Assembly (NCBI GenBank): GCA_038106445.1
Contig: JAYODU010000001.1
Span: forward strand, 310,001-374,000
DNA: 64,000 nt
Direction: 5' to 3'
Origin: Pseudemcibacter sp038106445
GTDB taxonomy: Bacteria; Pseudomonadota; Alphaproteobacteria; Sphingomonadales; Emcibacteraceae
Each line of letters begins with the position of its first letter. The first letter of the stretch is position 1. Both the position numbers and the translations under genes were made by a program. This document shows positions 48,889 to 58,322 of the stretch, piece after piece. The notes below the pieces were generated by a model. That model saw only the letters and a program-made list of their open reading frames with translations. It did no database searches and was not told where the DNA came from.

Positions 48889-49995
48889 TTGAATACGACA
48901 AAGAAAAATTTCAGAATTTATCTAGAGCCCCAGGGTATTCTCAGGGGCTGTATTGATTCTGATGTAGTAACATTACCATTTGTGGGGACCTCTAAGACAT
49001 TTTCAGCGTTAAAGATCATTACACGGTCCAATGATAAAATCACCAGTAGGATAATAACCTTAGGAGCGCTTGATAAGTATTTAAAAAAGCTTACCCCAGA
49101 GGTGCGTCAAGAAATCAATAAGCTTATTGAAAATATATCCATGCGGCGACCCACAATAATGCTTAAAAATGGAATATTACTGGATTGGAACAAACCTCTA
49201 ATTCAAGGGGTGCTTAATACTACGCCAGATAGTTTTTCCGATGGGGGGATATTCGACAACTTTGATGATGCGATTGCTCATGTGGATCATATGATAAAGG
49301 CTGGTGCTGATATTATTGATGTTGGGGGGGAGTCAACAAAACCGGGTGCGTTGCCTGTATCAATTGATCAGGAACTGAAACGTGTCATTCCTGTTATTAA
49401 GCAAATATCGAATAAAGATATTCTAATCTCAATTGACAGTCGTAACGCCGATGTAATGCGGAAAGCATTTAATGCCGGTGCACATATCATAAATGATGTG
49501 AGTGCGCTGACACATGATCCTTTGGCAATAAAAGTTGTTAAACAATCTGAAATACCGGTCATATTGATGCATGCGCAAGGCACGCCACAAACAATGCAGC
49601 AGAACCCCCGTTATGGAAATGTGGTACTGGATATATATGATTATTTGGAAGACCGTATTAATAGGTGTGTACAGGCCGGAATTTCCAGACAAATGATAAT
49701 GGTTGATCCGGGAATTGGATTTGGAAAAACACTGAACCACAATCTGGAAATACTGTCGAACCTGTCTATTTTTCATGCATTAGGTGTGCCCATTGTAATT
49801 GGTGTTTCCCGTAAACGGTTCATTGGCGAGCTGAGTGGCGAAGGTAACCCAGCAAAAAGATTTCCAGGATCGATGGCCACGGCACTTTGTGCCATCGAGC
49901 AAGGGGTTCAGGTTATCCGGGTCCATGATGTGACTGAAACGCGTCAGGCAATTACTGTTTCAGAGGCAATTCATAGCAAAATTGCCACTTTTTAG
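48889..49995 (+). CDS. folP: Dihydropteroate synthase
   Basis: 368 aa. The TIM-barrel DHPS core starts at about residue 103: LIQGVLNTTPDSFSDGG, DVGGESTKPGA, ISIDSRNADVMRKAF, IINDVSAL, PVILMHAQGTP, VDPGIGFGKTL, GVSRKRFIGEL and VIRVHDV. All substrate-binding segments are present. About 100 extra residues precede the core (FRIYLEPQGILRGC...), a feature seen in some alphaproteobacterial FolP proteins and of unknown role. Start TTG 48889, eight nt after ftsH. It joins pterin pyrophosphate to p-aminobenzoate and is the sulfonamide target. Confidence 0.92.
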   Translation: MNTTKKNFRIYLEPQGILRGCIDSDVVTLPFVGTSKTFSALKIITRSNDKITSRIITLGALDKYLKKLTPEVRQEINKLIENISMRRPTIMLKNGILLDWNKPLIQGVLNTTPDSFSDGGIFDNFDDAIAHVDHMIKAGADIIDVGGESTKPGALPVSIDQELKRVIPVIKQISNKDILISIDSRNADVMRKAFNAGAHIINDVSALTHDPLAIKVVKQSEIPVILMHAQGTPQTMQQNPRYGNVVLDIYDYLEDRINRCVQAGISRQMIMVDPGIGFGKTLNHNLEILSNLSIFHALGVPIVIGVSRKRFIGELSGEGNPAKRFPGSMATALCAIEQGVQVIRVHDVTETRQAITVSEAIHSKIATF

Positions 49996-50084
49996 TCATT
50001 TTTTTGTGAATATTCAGCTTCTATTAACAAACTGGTGCTATTACCATAGTTATGGTTAATCCTCCAAAATGAGAAAAGTAGAGA

Positions 50085-51437
50085 ATGACAAGAAAATATT
50101 TTGGTACGGACGGTATTCGCGGCAAAGCGAACGAAGGTAAAATGACAGCGGAAATTGCCATGCGTGTTGGTATGGCGGCAGGCCGGCATTTTACCCGTGG
50201 GGAACATCAGCACCGGGTTGTTATCGGTAAAGATACGCGTCTTTCGGGATATCTTCTTGAACCAGCACTGACGTCAGGATTTATTTCCATGGGAATGGAT
50301 GTTGTGCTTCTTGGCCCGCTGCCGACACCGGCTGTGGCAATGCTGACCCGTTCGCTTCGTGCGGATTTGGGTGTTATGTTATCTGCCTCCCATAATCCAT
50401 ATCACGACAATGGTATTAAATTGTTTGATCATGACGGCAACAAGCTTTCGGACGAGATTGAATTGGAAATCGAACGTAAAATGGACAGTTGTTATAATGA
50501 ACACCTTGTCGCCAGTGAAGATCTTGGCCGTGCCCAACGGCTGAATAACGCTGTTGGACGTTATATCGAATTTGCAAAAAACACTTTTCCCAAAAACTTG
50601 CGCCTTGATGGCCTTCGTATCGTACTTGATTGTGCTAATGGTGCCGCTTACAGAACAGCTCCAAGTGTACTTTGGGAACTTGGTACAGAAGTTATCACAA
50701 TAGGGACTGAACCAAATGGGACAAATATTAACCTTGATTGTGGTTCAACCAAACCCCAGACAATGTGCAAAAAGGTTATTGAAACACGCGCGGATATTGG
50801 TATCGCGCTTGATGGTGATGCTGACAGACTTATTATCTGCGATGAAAAAGGCAAGATTATTGACGGTGATCAGGTTATGGCTACCATTGCCACAAACTGG
50901 CATCAGAAAGGCCAGCTAAAGGGTGATGCACTTGTTGCTACGATAATGTCAAATCTTGGTCTGGAAGATCACATGAAATCCTTAGGCCTTCGCCTTGAAA
51001 GGACGGCGGTTGGGGATCGCTATGTTGTTGCAGCCATGCAGGAATTGGGTTGCAATGTTGGTGGGGAGCAATCAGGCCACATTGTATTAAGTGATTTTAA
51101 TACCACAGGTGACGGGCTGGTGGCGGCGCTTCAGGTTCTTGCAGTTCTGACGGAAAAGGGGCGGCCTGTTAGTAAATTATTCAAATCCTTTGAGCCCTAC
51201 CCACAGCTGCTCAAAAATGTGCGTTACAATGAAGGACGTGACCCTCTAAATGATATACGTGTGAAAAAAGCTATCAGCGAAGGTGAAAACATTTTAAATG
51301 GCTGCGGTCGTGTAGTCATTCGCAAATCAGGCACTGAGCCACTGATCCGCGTAATGGTTGAAGGGCAGGACGATAAATTAATTTCCAATGTTGCTAAAGA
51401 TATCGTTGCTTCAATACAGTCTGCTGCCAGAGATTAG
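50085..51437 (+). CDS. glmM: Phosphoglucosamine mutase
   Basis: 450 aa. The alpha-D-phosphohexomutase fold has YFGTDGIRGKAN at the start, the active phosphoserine loop VMLSASHNPYHDNGIKLF (about residue 102), the metal loop ALDGDADRLIICD, the sugar loop GGEQSGHIV and the phosphate-binding tail IRKSGTEPLIRVM. It makes glucosamine-1-phosphate for peptidoglycan and LPS precursors. Order ftsH-folP-glmM is typical of proteobacteria. The thiD gene starts three nt after its TAG. Confidence 0.96.
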   Translation: MTRKYFGTDGIRGKANEGKMTAEIAMRVGMAAGRHFTRGEHQHRVVIGKDTRLSGYLLEPALTSGFISMGMDVVLLGPLPTPAVAMLTRSLRADLGVMLSASHNPYHDNGIKLFDHDGNKLSDEIELEIERKMDSCYNEHLVASEDLGRAQRLNNAVGRYIEFAKNTFPKNLRLDGLRIVLDCANGAAYRTAPSVLWELGTEVITIGTEPNGTNINLDCGSTKPQTMCKKVIETRADIGIALDGDADRLIICDEKGKIIDGDQVMATIATNWHQKGQLKGDALVATIMSNLGLEDHMKSLGLRLERTAVGDRYVVAAMQELGCNVGGEQSGHIVLSDFNTTGDGLVAALQVLAVLTEKGRPVSKLFKSFEPYPQLLKNVRYNEGRDPLNDIRVKKAISEGENILNGCGRVVIRKSGTEPLIRVMVEGQDDKLISNVAKDIVASIQSAARD

Positions 51438-51440
51438 TGC

Positions 51441-52235
51441 ATGAAGGGCAAGGTATTAACAATAGCTGGCTCTGATTCAAGTGGTGGTGCGGGAATACAG
51501 GCTGATATAAAAACCATCTCATCACTTGGATCATATGCAATGTCTGCGGTTACAGCAATAACCGTTCAGGACACGAACATGGTCAGTGATGTTTTTTCCA
51601 TTCCTGCCCATATTGTTAAGGCACAAATTCTATCTGTTCTGGGCGATATTGGTGCTGATGCCATTAAAACCGGTATGCTGATGTCCCCTGATATTATTTT
51701 AAGTGTGGCAGAAGCCATTGCGGGTCATGCCAAAAATATTCCGCTTGTGGTTGATCCTGTGATGATGTCTACAAGTGGTCACATGCTGCTTAAACCCCAT
51801 AGTGTTAATGCGCTGATCAGGGAAATTCTGCCAAAAACGTCACTGCTTACCCCAAATCTTGCTGAAGCGGCGAAACTTATAGGCACAGAACTACTAAAAA
51901 ATATGGATGATATGCGCCGCGCAGCTTATGATCTTCTCAAAATGGGTCCGGATGCTGTTTTGGTAAAAGGGGGTCATTTAAAAGGGGATATTCTAACGGA
52001 TTTGCTGGTTACGCAAAATTCAGAAAAAATATTTTCTTCACTTCGGGTGCCGGGTAAAAATAATCACGGAACCGGCTGCACGCTTGCGTCCGGTATTGCT
52101 GCAGGTCTGGCCCAGGGTATGGAACTGGTGGATGCTGTAACACGCGCCCATAATTTTGTACAAAAAGCACTTGAAAACGCGCCAGGCTTCGGAAGCGGCT
52201 GTGGACCGATTAATCATCTGGTGAGTGTTGATTAA
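51441..52235 (+). CDS. thiD: Hydroxymethylpyrimidine/phosphomethylpyrimidine kinase
   Basis: 264 aa, ribokinase-like. Characteristic blocks: TIAGSDSSGGAGIQADIKTISSLGSYAMSAVTAITVQ at the N-terminus, AIKTGML, VVDPVMMSTSGHMLL, LTPNLAEA, VLVKGGHL, and the anion-hole/catalytic NHGTGCTLASGIAAGLA near the C-terminus. It phosphorylates HMP and HMP-phosphate for thiamine synthesis. Three nt after glmM, so probably in the same transcript. No TPP riboswitch was seen before it, which fits its position inside an operon. Confidence 0.94.
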   Translation: MKGKVLTIAGSDSSGGAGIQADIKTISSLGSYAMSAVTAITVQDTNMVSDVFSIPAHIVKAQILSVLGDIGADAIKTGMLMSPDIILSVAEAIAGHAKNIPLVVDPVMMSTSGHMLLKPHSVNALIREILPKTSLLTPNLAEAAKLIGTELLKNMDDMRRAAYDLLKMGPDAVLVKGGHLKGDILTDLLVTQNSEKIFSSLRVPGKNNHGTGCTLASGIAAGLAQGMELVDAVTRAHNFVQKALENAPGFGSGCGPINHLVSVD

Positions 52236-52318
52236 CAGTCTGCTGGACTAACGTCCGAATGTTATATACTATCCCCCTTGTAAATGATGAAATACATCAA
52301 ATATGAGGGACTTCAAAA

Positions 52319-54751
52319 ATGCTGAACTTGAAAAATACAATTATCTTAATTGTAAGTACCGTAATATTTACAAACCAGTTGTATGCGCAGACCATTGAGC
52401 AGATTAATGACAAATTTCGTCAATTGGATGAATATTTACCAACAGCCAACAACTACCGTACAGCATCCGGTGCGCCGGGACATGAATATTGGCAGCAGCA
52501 GGCTGACTATAAAATTGATGTTACCCTCGATGATGAAAATCAAAGGATAACCGGCCAGGCGACGATAACCTATTATAATAATTCACCGGATAGCCTTAAA
52601 TATATTTGGGTGCAAATGGATCAGAACAGGTTTGATCCTAAAACGTCAATGGATATAAGTACCAGTACAGTATCAAAAGACATGGATTCAATGAGTTTTG
52701 AAGCATTTCGCAGTCATAATGAAAGGCGCAGCTTTGATGGCGGGTTTAAGGTAACCAGATTACAGGATAGCAGCGGTGTTGATCTTCCCCATAAAATAGT
52801 TGGTGCCATGATGCGGATTGACCTTCCTACCCCGCTAGAGCCCGGTTCAAATACGTCATTCAGCATTGACTGGTCATACAATGTTATGGATTCAAGGATA
52901 TTAAGTTCGCGTCAGGCCGCGGAATTTTTTGAACGCGACGGAAACTGGATCTATGAAATCGCCCATTGGTATCCGCGTATGACTGTCTATTCTGATTATG
53001 AAGGATGGCATAACATGGAATTTCAGGGCGGGGGTGAGTTTACCCTGGAATTCGGTAACTATGATGTGACCATTACGGCACCGGCGGATCATATTGTGGC
53101 ATCGACAGGCGAACTTCAAAATGCAGCCGATGTGCTGACCCAAAGTCAACGGGATCGCTTGATCGAAGCTCGTACATCTTCCGTACCTATATTTATTGTT
53201 ACACCTCAAGAAGCCATTGAAAATGAAAAGGAAGGCACAAGGGAAACAAAAACATGGCATTATAAAGCGGAAAATGTGCGTGATTTTGCCTTCGCATCCA
53301 GCAGAAAATTTATCTGGGATGCTATGGGATACCGTATGAAGGAAAATGGCGAGACTGTAATGGCAATGTCATATTATCCTATGGAAGGTGAACCGCTCTG
53401 GTCGGAAATTTCGACACAGGCAATCATGCACACAATACAGGTTTATAACAAATATTCCCTGACATACCCTTATCCCGTGGCCGTATCAGTAAATGGTCCT
53501 ATAGGTGGTATGGAATATCCGATGATAAGCTTCAATGGTGCCCGCCCTACAATCCATCCCGACGGAACCCGGACGTATAGTCGCCGTACCAAACATGGTC
53601 TTATTGGTGTGATTATTCATGAAGTGGGCCATAACTATTATCCGATGATTGTTAATTCGGATGAGCGTCAGTGGACGTGGATGGATGAAGGTTTAAACAC
53701 CTTTGTTCAGAATCTGGCGCATCAGGAATGGAAGGAAGATTATCCGCTTGGCCGGATTGATCCACGAAATATTGTTGGTTATATGACAAGCACCAATCAG
53801 GTTCCAATCATGACCAACTCGGAACAGCTTCTTCAAAAAGGTAATAATGCTTACGCAAAACCAGCAACGGCGCTCAACATTCTTCGTGAAAGTATTATGG
53901 GAACGGAACTTTTTGATTTTGCTTTCCGTGAATTTGCGCAGCGATGGAAATTTAAGCGGCCGACGCCCGCGGATTTCTTCAGGACTATGGAGGATGCCAG
54001 TGGAGTTGATCTTGACTGGTTCTGGCGTGGCTGGTTTTATACCACTGAGCATGTAGACATTTCACTGGATAATGTCCGTCATTTTACAATCAATACGCAG
54101 AACCCGGAAATTGAAGAAGCATTCAAACGCCGTCAGGAAATGGCAAAACGCACACATCCAAGCTATTTCAGTAATGATAATTTGCCAAAACGTGTCGACG
54201 AATTTCCTGAAATCAAAGATTTTTATAATGAAAATGATGAGTTCACAGTCACAAACAAACAACGCAACGACTATAACAAACTCATCGCCGAACTTGATGA
54301 CTGGCAGATAGAAATGCTTAATGATGACAGTAATATTTATATGCTGGATTTTTCAAACCTTGGTGGCCTTATTATGCCTCTTTATCTTGAAGTTGAATAT
54401 ACGGACGGAAGTAAAGAGGAAATGCGTTTCCCGGCAGAGACATGGAAAGTTAATGATGAACAAGTCACAAAAATGATTGTGACTGAAAAAGAGATTGCAT
54501 CAGTTGTTCTGGATCCAAAATATGAAACAGCCGATACTGATATGTTCAATAATTTCTTTCCAAGACGTATTCTTGAAAACCGATTTGATCTTGTTAAACA
54601 GCGTGCAGCAGAGCGACGGGATATGATGAAAGAAAATCTCGAAGACGTCAAATCATTGCAAGAATATCAACGTGAGAGGCGCGAGAAAGATCAGGAAAAT
54701 GAGCGATCATCTGAGCAGAAGCTCAATGAGCTGCTTAGAGAATATCAATAG
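52319..54751 (+). CDS. Secreted M1-family zinc metallopeptidase
   Basis: 810 aa, with a Sec signal peptide (about residues 1-24, ending LYAQ). An N-terminal beta-sandwich domain (YKIDVTLDDENQRITGQATITYYNNSPDSL) precedes the M1 catalytic domain with GPIGGMEYPMISF (exopeptidase-type G-x-M-E-x), zinc site HEVGHNYYP and the downstream Glu ligand in WMDEGLNTF. The C-terminal part is less conserved and ends in a very charged Glu/Arg helix (about residues 755-810). It probably digests peptides in the periplasm or outside. A DUF6702-like gene follows within 3 nt, a recurring partnership. Confidence 0.9.
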   Translation: MLNLKNTIILIVSTVIFTNQLYAQTIEQINDKFRQLDEYLPTANNYRTASGAPGHEYWQQQADYKIDVTLDDENQRITGQATITYYNNSPDSLKYIWVQMDQNRFDPKTSMDISTSTVSKDMDSMSFEAFRSHNERRSFDGGFKVTRLQDSSGVDLPHKIVGAMMRIDLPTPLEPGSNTSFSIDWSYNVMDSRILSSRQAAEFFERDGNWIYEIAHWYPRMTVYSDYEGWHNMEFQGGGEFTLEFGNYDVTITAPADHIVASTGELQNAADVLTQSQRDRLIEARTSSVPIFIVTPQEAIENEKEGTRETKTWHYKAENVRDFAFASSRKFIWDAMGYRMKENGETVMAMSYYPMEGEPLWSEISTQAIMHTIQVYNKYSLTYPYPVAVSVNGPIGGMEYPMISFNGARPTIHPDGTRTYSRRTKHGLIGVIIHEVGHNYYPMIVNSDERQWTWMDEGLNTFVQNLAHQEWKEDYPLGRIDPRNIVGYMTSTNQVPIMTNSEQLLQKGNNAYAKPATALNILRESIMGTELFDFAFREFAQRWKFKRPTPADFFRTMEDASGVDLDWFWRGWFYTTEHVDISLDNVRHFTINTQNPEIEEAFKRRQEMAKRTHPSYFSNDNLPKRVDEFPEIKDFYNENDEFTVTNKQRNDYNKLIAELDDWQIEMLNDDSNIYMLDFSNLGGLIMPLYLEVEYTDGSKEEMRFPAETWKVNDEQVTKMIVTEKEIASVVLDPKYETADTDMFNNFFPRRILENRFDLVKQRAAERRDMMKENLEDVKSLQEYQRERREKDQENERSSEQKLNELLREYQ

Positions 54752-54753
54752 GA

Positions 54754-55284
54754 ATGAAATCAGGCCTTTACAAGTTCTTATTTGTCATCGGTTTAATTTG
54801 TGTAGCAAGTAGCAGCTCCGCACACCGCTATTATGCATCCTTTTCACAGGTGGAACTTCAACCAACTAAAGGTACCATTGAAGTGACACACAGGATTTTT
54901 ACCCATGATATTGAAGATCTTCTTGTTAGGTATCAGGGCTCAAATGGTGAACTGAGCGATGAAGTGATTGAAACATTTCTTAAGGAATATATTATTCAGG
55001 CATTTGCGCTTTATGCACCAAATGGTGAACGTGTACCTCTTGAATGGATCGCTGTTGAAGTAACACTCGATGATATTTATGTGTATCAGGAAGCGCCACT
55101 TAAGGAAGGGCAGCAGACAATAATCATCGCAAATCGAATCCTGCATGACTTATTTGATGATCAAAGTAATACAGTGAATGTAAAGTTTGAACGAAAAGTA
55201 CGAAGTCATACTTTTAATAAAGGAGGCCCGATGTATCAGATTTCCTTTGATGGCCCTACAGGCGAATATCCTTTTAATGATTAA
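54754..55284 (+). CDS. DUF6702-like secreted protein next to the M1 peptidase
   Basis: 176 aa, with a Sec signal peptide ending SSSAH (about residue 24). The mature protein is beta-rich: HRYYASFSQVELQPTKGTIEVTHRIFTHDIEDLL, then WIAVEVTLDDIYVYQE and SNTVNVKFERKVRSHTF. The H-x-Y-x-S-x-x-x-V-x-x-x-x-x-x-x-x-x-E-V-x-x-R-x-F-x-x-D-x-E pattern matches the DUF6702 family that often accompanies an M1 peptidase gene. Function unknown; a periplasmic accessory to the peptidase is inferred from the constant pairing. Confidence 0.75.
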   Translation: MKSGLYKFLFVIGLICVASSSSAHRYYASFSQVELQPTKGTIEVTHRIFTHDIEDLLVRYQGSNGELSDEVIETFLKEYIIQAFALYAPNGERVPLEWIAVEVTLDDIYVYQEAPLKEGQQTIIIANRILHDLFDDQSNTVNVKFERKVRSHTFNKGGPMYQISFDGPTGEYPFND

Positions 55285-55343
55285 AAAAGATATTCAGTGC
55301 ATTCTTGTGATTGACATTTAAAAACAATTCCCTATATTCCGCC

Positions 55344-55396
55344 GTGGGCTATCCCTCCCCAACGAGGGACAGCTATTCTGGAAGGAATAGGAGACA
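55344..55396 (+). ncRNA. serC-type leader RNA motif
   Basis: Immediately before serC two adjacent hairpins are seen. The first has TCCCTC (55352-55357) pairing with GAGGGA (55364-55369) around CCCAAC, extended outside by GCT / AGC. The second has CTATTC (55373-55378) pairing with GAATAG (55385-55390) around TGGAAG. The second stem overlaps the ribosome-binding site (GGAATAGGAG). This matches the serC motif described upstream of serC-serA in alphaproteobacteria. Ligand and mechanism are not established; control of translation initiation is suggested by the layout. Confidence 0.85.
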
Positions 55397-55399
55397 TAG

Positions 55400-56554
55400 A
55401 TGTTACCAGAAAAGAAACCAGCGTCAGCGCTGTTTTCGTCAGGCCCCTGCGCTAAGCGCCCTGGCTGGACGATAAAGATTTTAGAAAATGCCCCGCTTGG
55501 CCGTTCACATCGCGCCGCAATTGGCAAATCCCGTTTAAAAGAAGCAATCGATAAGACCCATGCTCTGCTTGAGCTGCCGGAAGATTACCTTGTTGGTATT
55601 GTGCCCGGTTCGGATACAGGTGCTGTTGAATTGGCACTTTGGTCAATGCTTGGTGCACGCGGTGTTGATATGCTTGCCTGGGAAAGTTTTGGCAGTGGTT
55701 GGATTACTGATGTGACCAAACAACTGAAACTTGATGATGTGCGCAAAATAGAAGCACCCTACGGCGAAATTGCGGATCTTTCAAAAGTTGATCCGGCACG
55801 CGATGTAGTATTCACATGGAACGGTACTACATCCGGCGTTAAAGTACCCAATGGCGATTGGATATCAGATGACCGTGCAGGTCTTACAATTTGTGATGCG
55901 ACATCGGCAGCATTTGCGATGGACCTTCCCTGGAAGAAACTGGATGTAACAACATTCTCCTGGCAAAAAGTGATGGGTGGCGAAGGAGCACATGGTGTGC
56001 TTATTCTTTCTCCTCGTGCTGTTGAACGTCTTGAAAGCTATACACCATCTTGGCCACTTCCTAAAATTTTCAGATTAACCAAAAATGGTAAATTAATCAG
56101 CGAGATATTTACAGGTGCCACAATAAACACCCCCTCCATGCTGTGTGTTGAAGATTACATAGATACTCTCAACTGGGGTATTGAGATCGGTGGATTAAAG
56201 AGCTTGATTACCCGTTCAGAAGAAAACCTTTCAGTTCTGAAGCAATGGGTGGCTAAAACTGATTGGGTAGATTTCCTTGCAAGTGATCCTGCTACTCTAT
56301 CGAACACTTCGGTATGCCTGAAAATCACGGCAGACTGGTTTTTAAACCTGTCCGATGATCATAAGGCAGCAGCAGCTAAAAAATTAGCAAAGCTGCTTGA
56401 AGAACGAGATGTCGCCTATGATATTGGTGCTTACCGTGACGCTCCGGCCGGACTTAGAATTTGGGCTGGCTCAACCATTGAAAAGCAGGATCTTCGTGAT
56501 CTTATGCCATGGCTTGATTGGGCACACGCTGAAGTTCGCAGTTCATATATCTAA
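55400..56554 (+). CDS. serC: Phosphoserine aminotransferase
   Basis: 384 aa, PLP fold type I, of the alphaproteobacterial/methanosarcinal SerC subtype. Blocks are FSSGPCAKRPGW, RSHRAAIGKSRLKEAID, VGIVPGSDTGAVELALWSMLG, WESFGSGW, VFTWNGTTSGVKVP, ICDATSAAFAMDLPW, and the PLP lysine in FSWQKVMGGEGAHGV (about residue 195). It converts 3-phosphohydroxypyruvate to phosphoserine. Its leader carries the serC RNA motif, and serA follows 39 nt downstream, so the two steps of serine synthesis are together. Confidence 0.95.
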   Translation: MLPEKKPASALFSSGPCAKRPGWTIKILENAPLGRSHRAAIGKSRLKEAIDKTHALLELPEDYLVGIVPGSDTGAVELALWSMLGARGVDMLAWESFGSGWITDVTKQLKLDDVRKIEAPYGEIADLSKVDPARDVVFTWNGTTSGVKVPNGDWISDDRAGLTICDATSAAFAMDLPWKKLDVTTFSWQKVMGGEGAHGVLILSPRAVERLESYTPSWPLPKIFRLTKNGKLISEIFTGATINTPSMLCVEDYIDTLNWGIEIGGLKSLITRSEENLSVLKQWVAKTDWVDFLASDPATLSNTSVCLKITADWFLNLSDDHKAAAAKKLAKLLEERDVAYDIGAYRDAPAGLRIWAGSTIEKQDLRDLMPWLDWAHAEVRSSYI

Positions 56555-56593
56555 CATTATTATTTTTACATTATTACATGAAAGGTACACCTG

Positions 56594-58171
56594 ATGGTTA
56601 AGGTACTTATTTCTGATAAATTAAGTCCGCTTGCAAAAGAAATTTTTGAAAAACGCGGTATAGAAGTCGATCAGATTGTCGGAATGACAAAAGAGGAACT
56701 GGAAGAAAAAATCCATGAATATGATGGTCTGGCCATCCGCTCTGCGACGAAAGTAACCGCGAAAATTCTCGCCGCGGCAAAGAATTTGAAAGTGGTTGGA
56801 CGCGCCGGTATCGGCGTTGACAATGTGGATATCCCAGCAGCAACCAGCCACGGCGTAGTGGTTATGAACACACCGTTTGGTAACAGCATTACTACAGCTG
56901 AGCACGCGATTGCCATGATGTTTGCAGTTGCCCGTCAAATACCGCAGGCCAGTGCATCAACACATGCCGGTAAATGGGAAAAATCAAAATTTATGGGCGT
57001 TGAACTTACCTCAAAAACTTTGGGCATTATTGGTTGTGGCAATATTGGCGCAATAGCGGCAAACAGGGCTTTAGGCCTTAAAATGAAAGTCGTTGCATAT
57101 GATCCGTTTTTGTCTCCTGAACGGGCAGAGGAAATTGGTGTTGAAAAAGTAGAACTGGATGAGTTAATTCGCCGTGCTGACTTTATCTCACTTCATACAC
57201 CGCTGACCGACAGCACAAAGGGTATTCTTGGTGCTGCAGCATTTTCAAAAATGAAAGATGGCGTGCGTATCATTAACTGTGCCCGTGGCGGACTTATTGA
57301 TGAAGCAGCTTTAAAAGAGGCGCTGGATAGTGGAAAAGTAGCGGGTGCCGCACTTGATGTGTTTGAAGTTGAACCAGCAGAGGAAAATATTCTCTTTGGT
57401 CATGAAAATGTTGTGGCGACACCACATCTCGGCGCATCAACATCGGAAGCACAGGTCAATGTTGCCGTTCAGGTTGCAGAGCAAATGGCTGATTATCTGC
57501 TTGATGGCGCTGTAACGAACGCACTTAATATGCCCAGCCTGACAGCAGAAGAAAGCAAGCGCCTAAGCCCCTATATTACTCTTGTTCGTCAACTTGGCAG
57601 TTTCATTGGCCAACTTACAGAAGATGCAATTAAGGAAATTCAAATCGAATATCAAGGCGACGTTACAGAACTTAATGTACGTCCACTGACTTCAATTGTT
57701 GTTGAGGGACTGCTGAGCCCGCTTATGGGTAACGTGAATATGGTCAATGCTCTCAGTATTGCTAAAGAACGTGATATCGACGTTGTTGAAAGCAAGAATG
57801 AGGGTGAATGTGATTACCATACACTTGTGACTGTGAAGGTTGTTACAGCAAAAGGTGAATTTGCGGTTGAGGGTACTTTGTTTGCCGATCGTCGCCCCCG
57901 AATTGTGCAGATTGACGATATCAGGCTCGAAGGTGAATTAGCCGGACATATGATTTTTGCAACAAATGATGATCAGCCAGGATTTATCGGCGCGCTTGGT
58001 ACAATTCTAGGTGAAAGCGACCTTAATATAGCGACATTCAGCCTCGGCCGTCACCATGAAGGTGGTCGTGCAATTGCTCTTGTGACTGTTGATCAGCCTG
58101 CGCAGGCCGATGTAATCGCGAAAATAAGTACGATTGGTCAGGTTCGCAGGGTTAGAGCGTTAACTTTTTAA
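56594..58171 (+). CDS. serA: D-3-phosphoglycerate dehydrogenase
   Basis: 525 aa, the long type. The substrate/NAD domains contain GRAGIGVDNVDIPAAT, TLGIIGCGNIGAIAANRA (about residues 140-157), the catalytic Arg in NCARGGLIDE, the Glu in VFEVEPAEE and the His in TPHLGASTSEAQ. An intervening ASB domain (about 315-445) precedes the C-terminal ACT domain (HMIFATNDDQPGFIGALGTILGE), which in the family mediates serine feedback. It makes 3-phosphohydroxypyruvate for SerC. Confidence 0.96.
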   Translation: MVKVLISDKLSPLAKEIFEKRGIEVDQIVGMTKEELEEKIHEYDGLAIRSATKVTAKILAAAKNLKVVGRAGIGVDNVDIPAATSHGVVVMNTPFGNSITTAEHAIAMMFAVARQIPQASASTHAGKWEKSKFMGVELTSKTLGIIGCGNIGAIAANRALGLKMKVVAYDPFLSPERAEEIGVEKVELDELIRRADFISLHTPLTDSTKGILGAAAFSKMKDGVRIINCARGGLIDEAALKEALDSGKVAGAALDVFEVEPAEENILFGHENVVATPHLGASTSEAQVNVAVQVAEQMADYLLDGAVTNALNMPSLTAEESKRLSPYITLVRQLGSFIGQLTEDAIKEIQIEYQGDVTELNVRPLTSIVVEGLLSPLMGNVNMVNALSIAKERDIDVVESKNEGECDYHTLVTVKVVTAKGEFAVEGTLFADRRPRIVQIDDIRLEGELAGHMIFATNDDQPGFIGALGTILGESDLNIATFSLGRHHEGGRAIALVTVDQPAQADVIAKISTIGQVRRVRALTF

Positions 58172-58205
58172 TTGTAGATGACTGTATCCAAGGAATTCTA
58201 CAAGC

Positions 58206-58240
58206 AGGGAGGGTGTTAAGCCCTCCCTTTTATTTTTTTC
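58206..58240 (+). terminator. Rho-independent terminator of serC-serA
   Basis: GGGAGGG (58207-58213) and CCCTCCC (58221-58227) with a 7-nt loop, followed by a T-rich run (TTTTATTTTTTT). Confidence 0.92.
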
Positions 58241-58322
58241 GCCTTTTCACTTTGGGAATTCGCCTTTTAGGTGATATAAGCACTGCGGAACTTGAGTCTA
58301 ACAAAAATTGCGGCATAACCAA

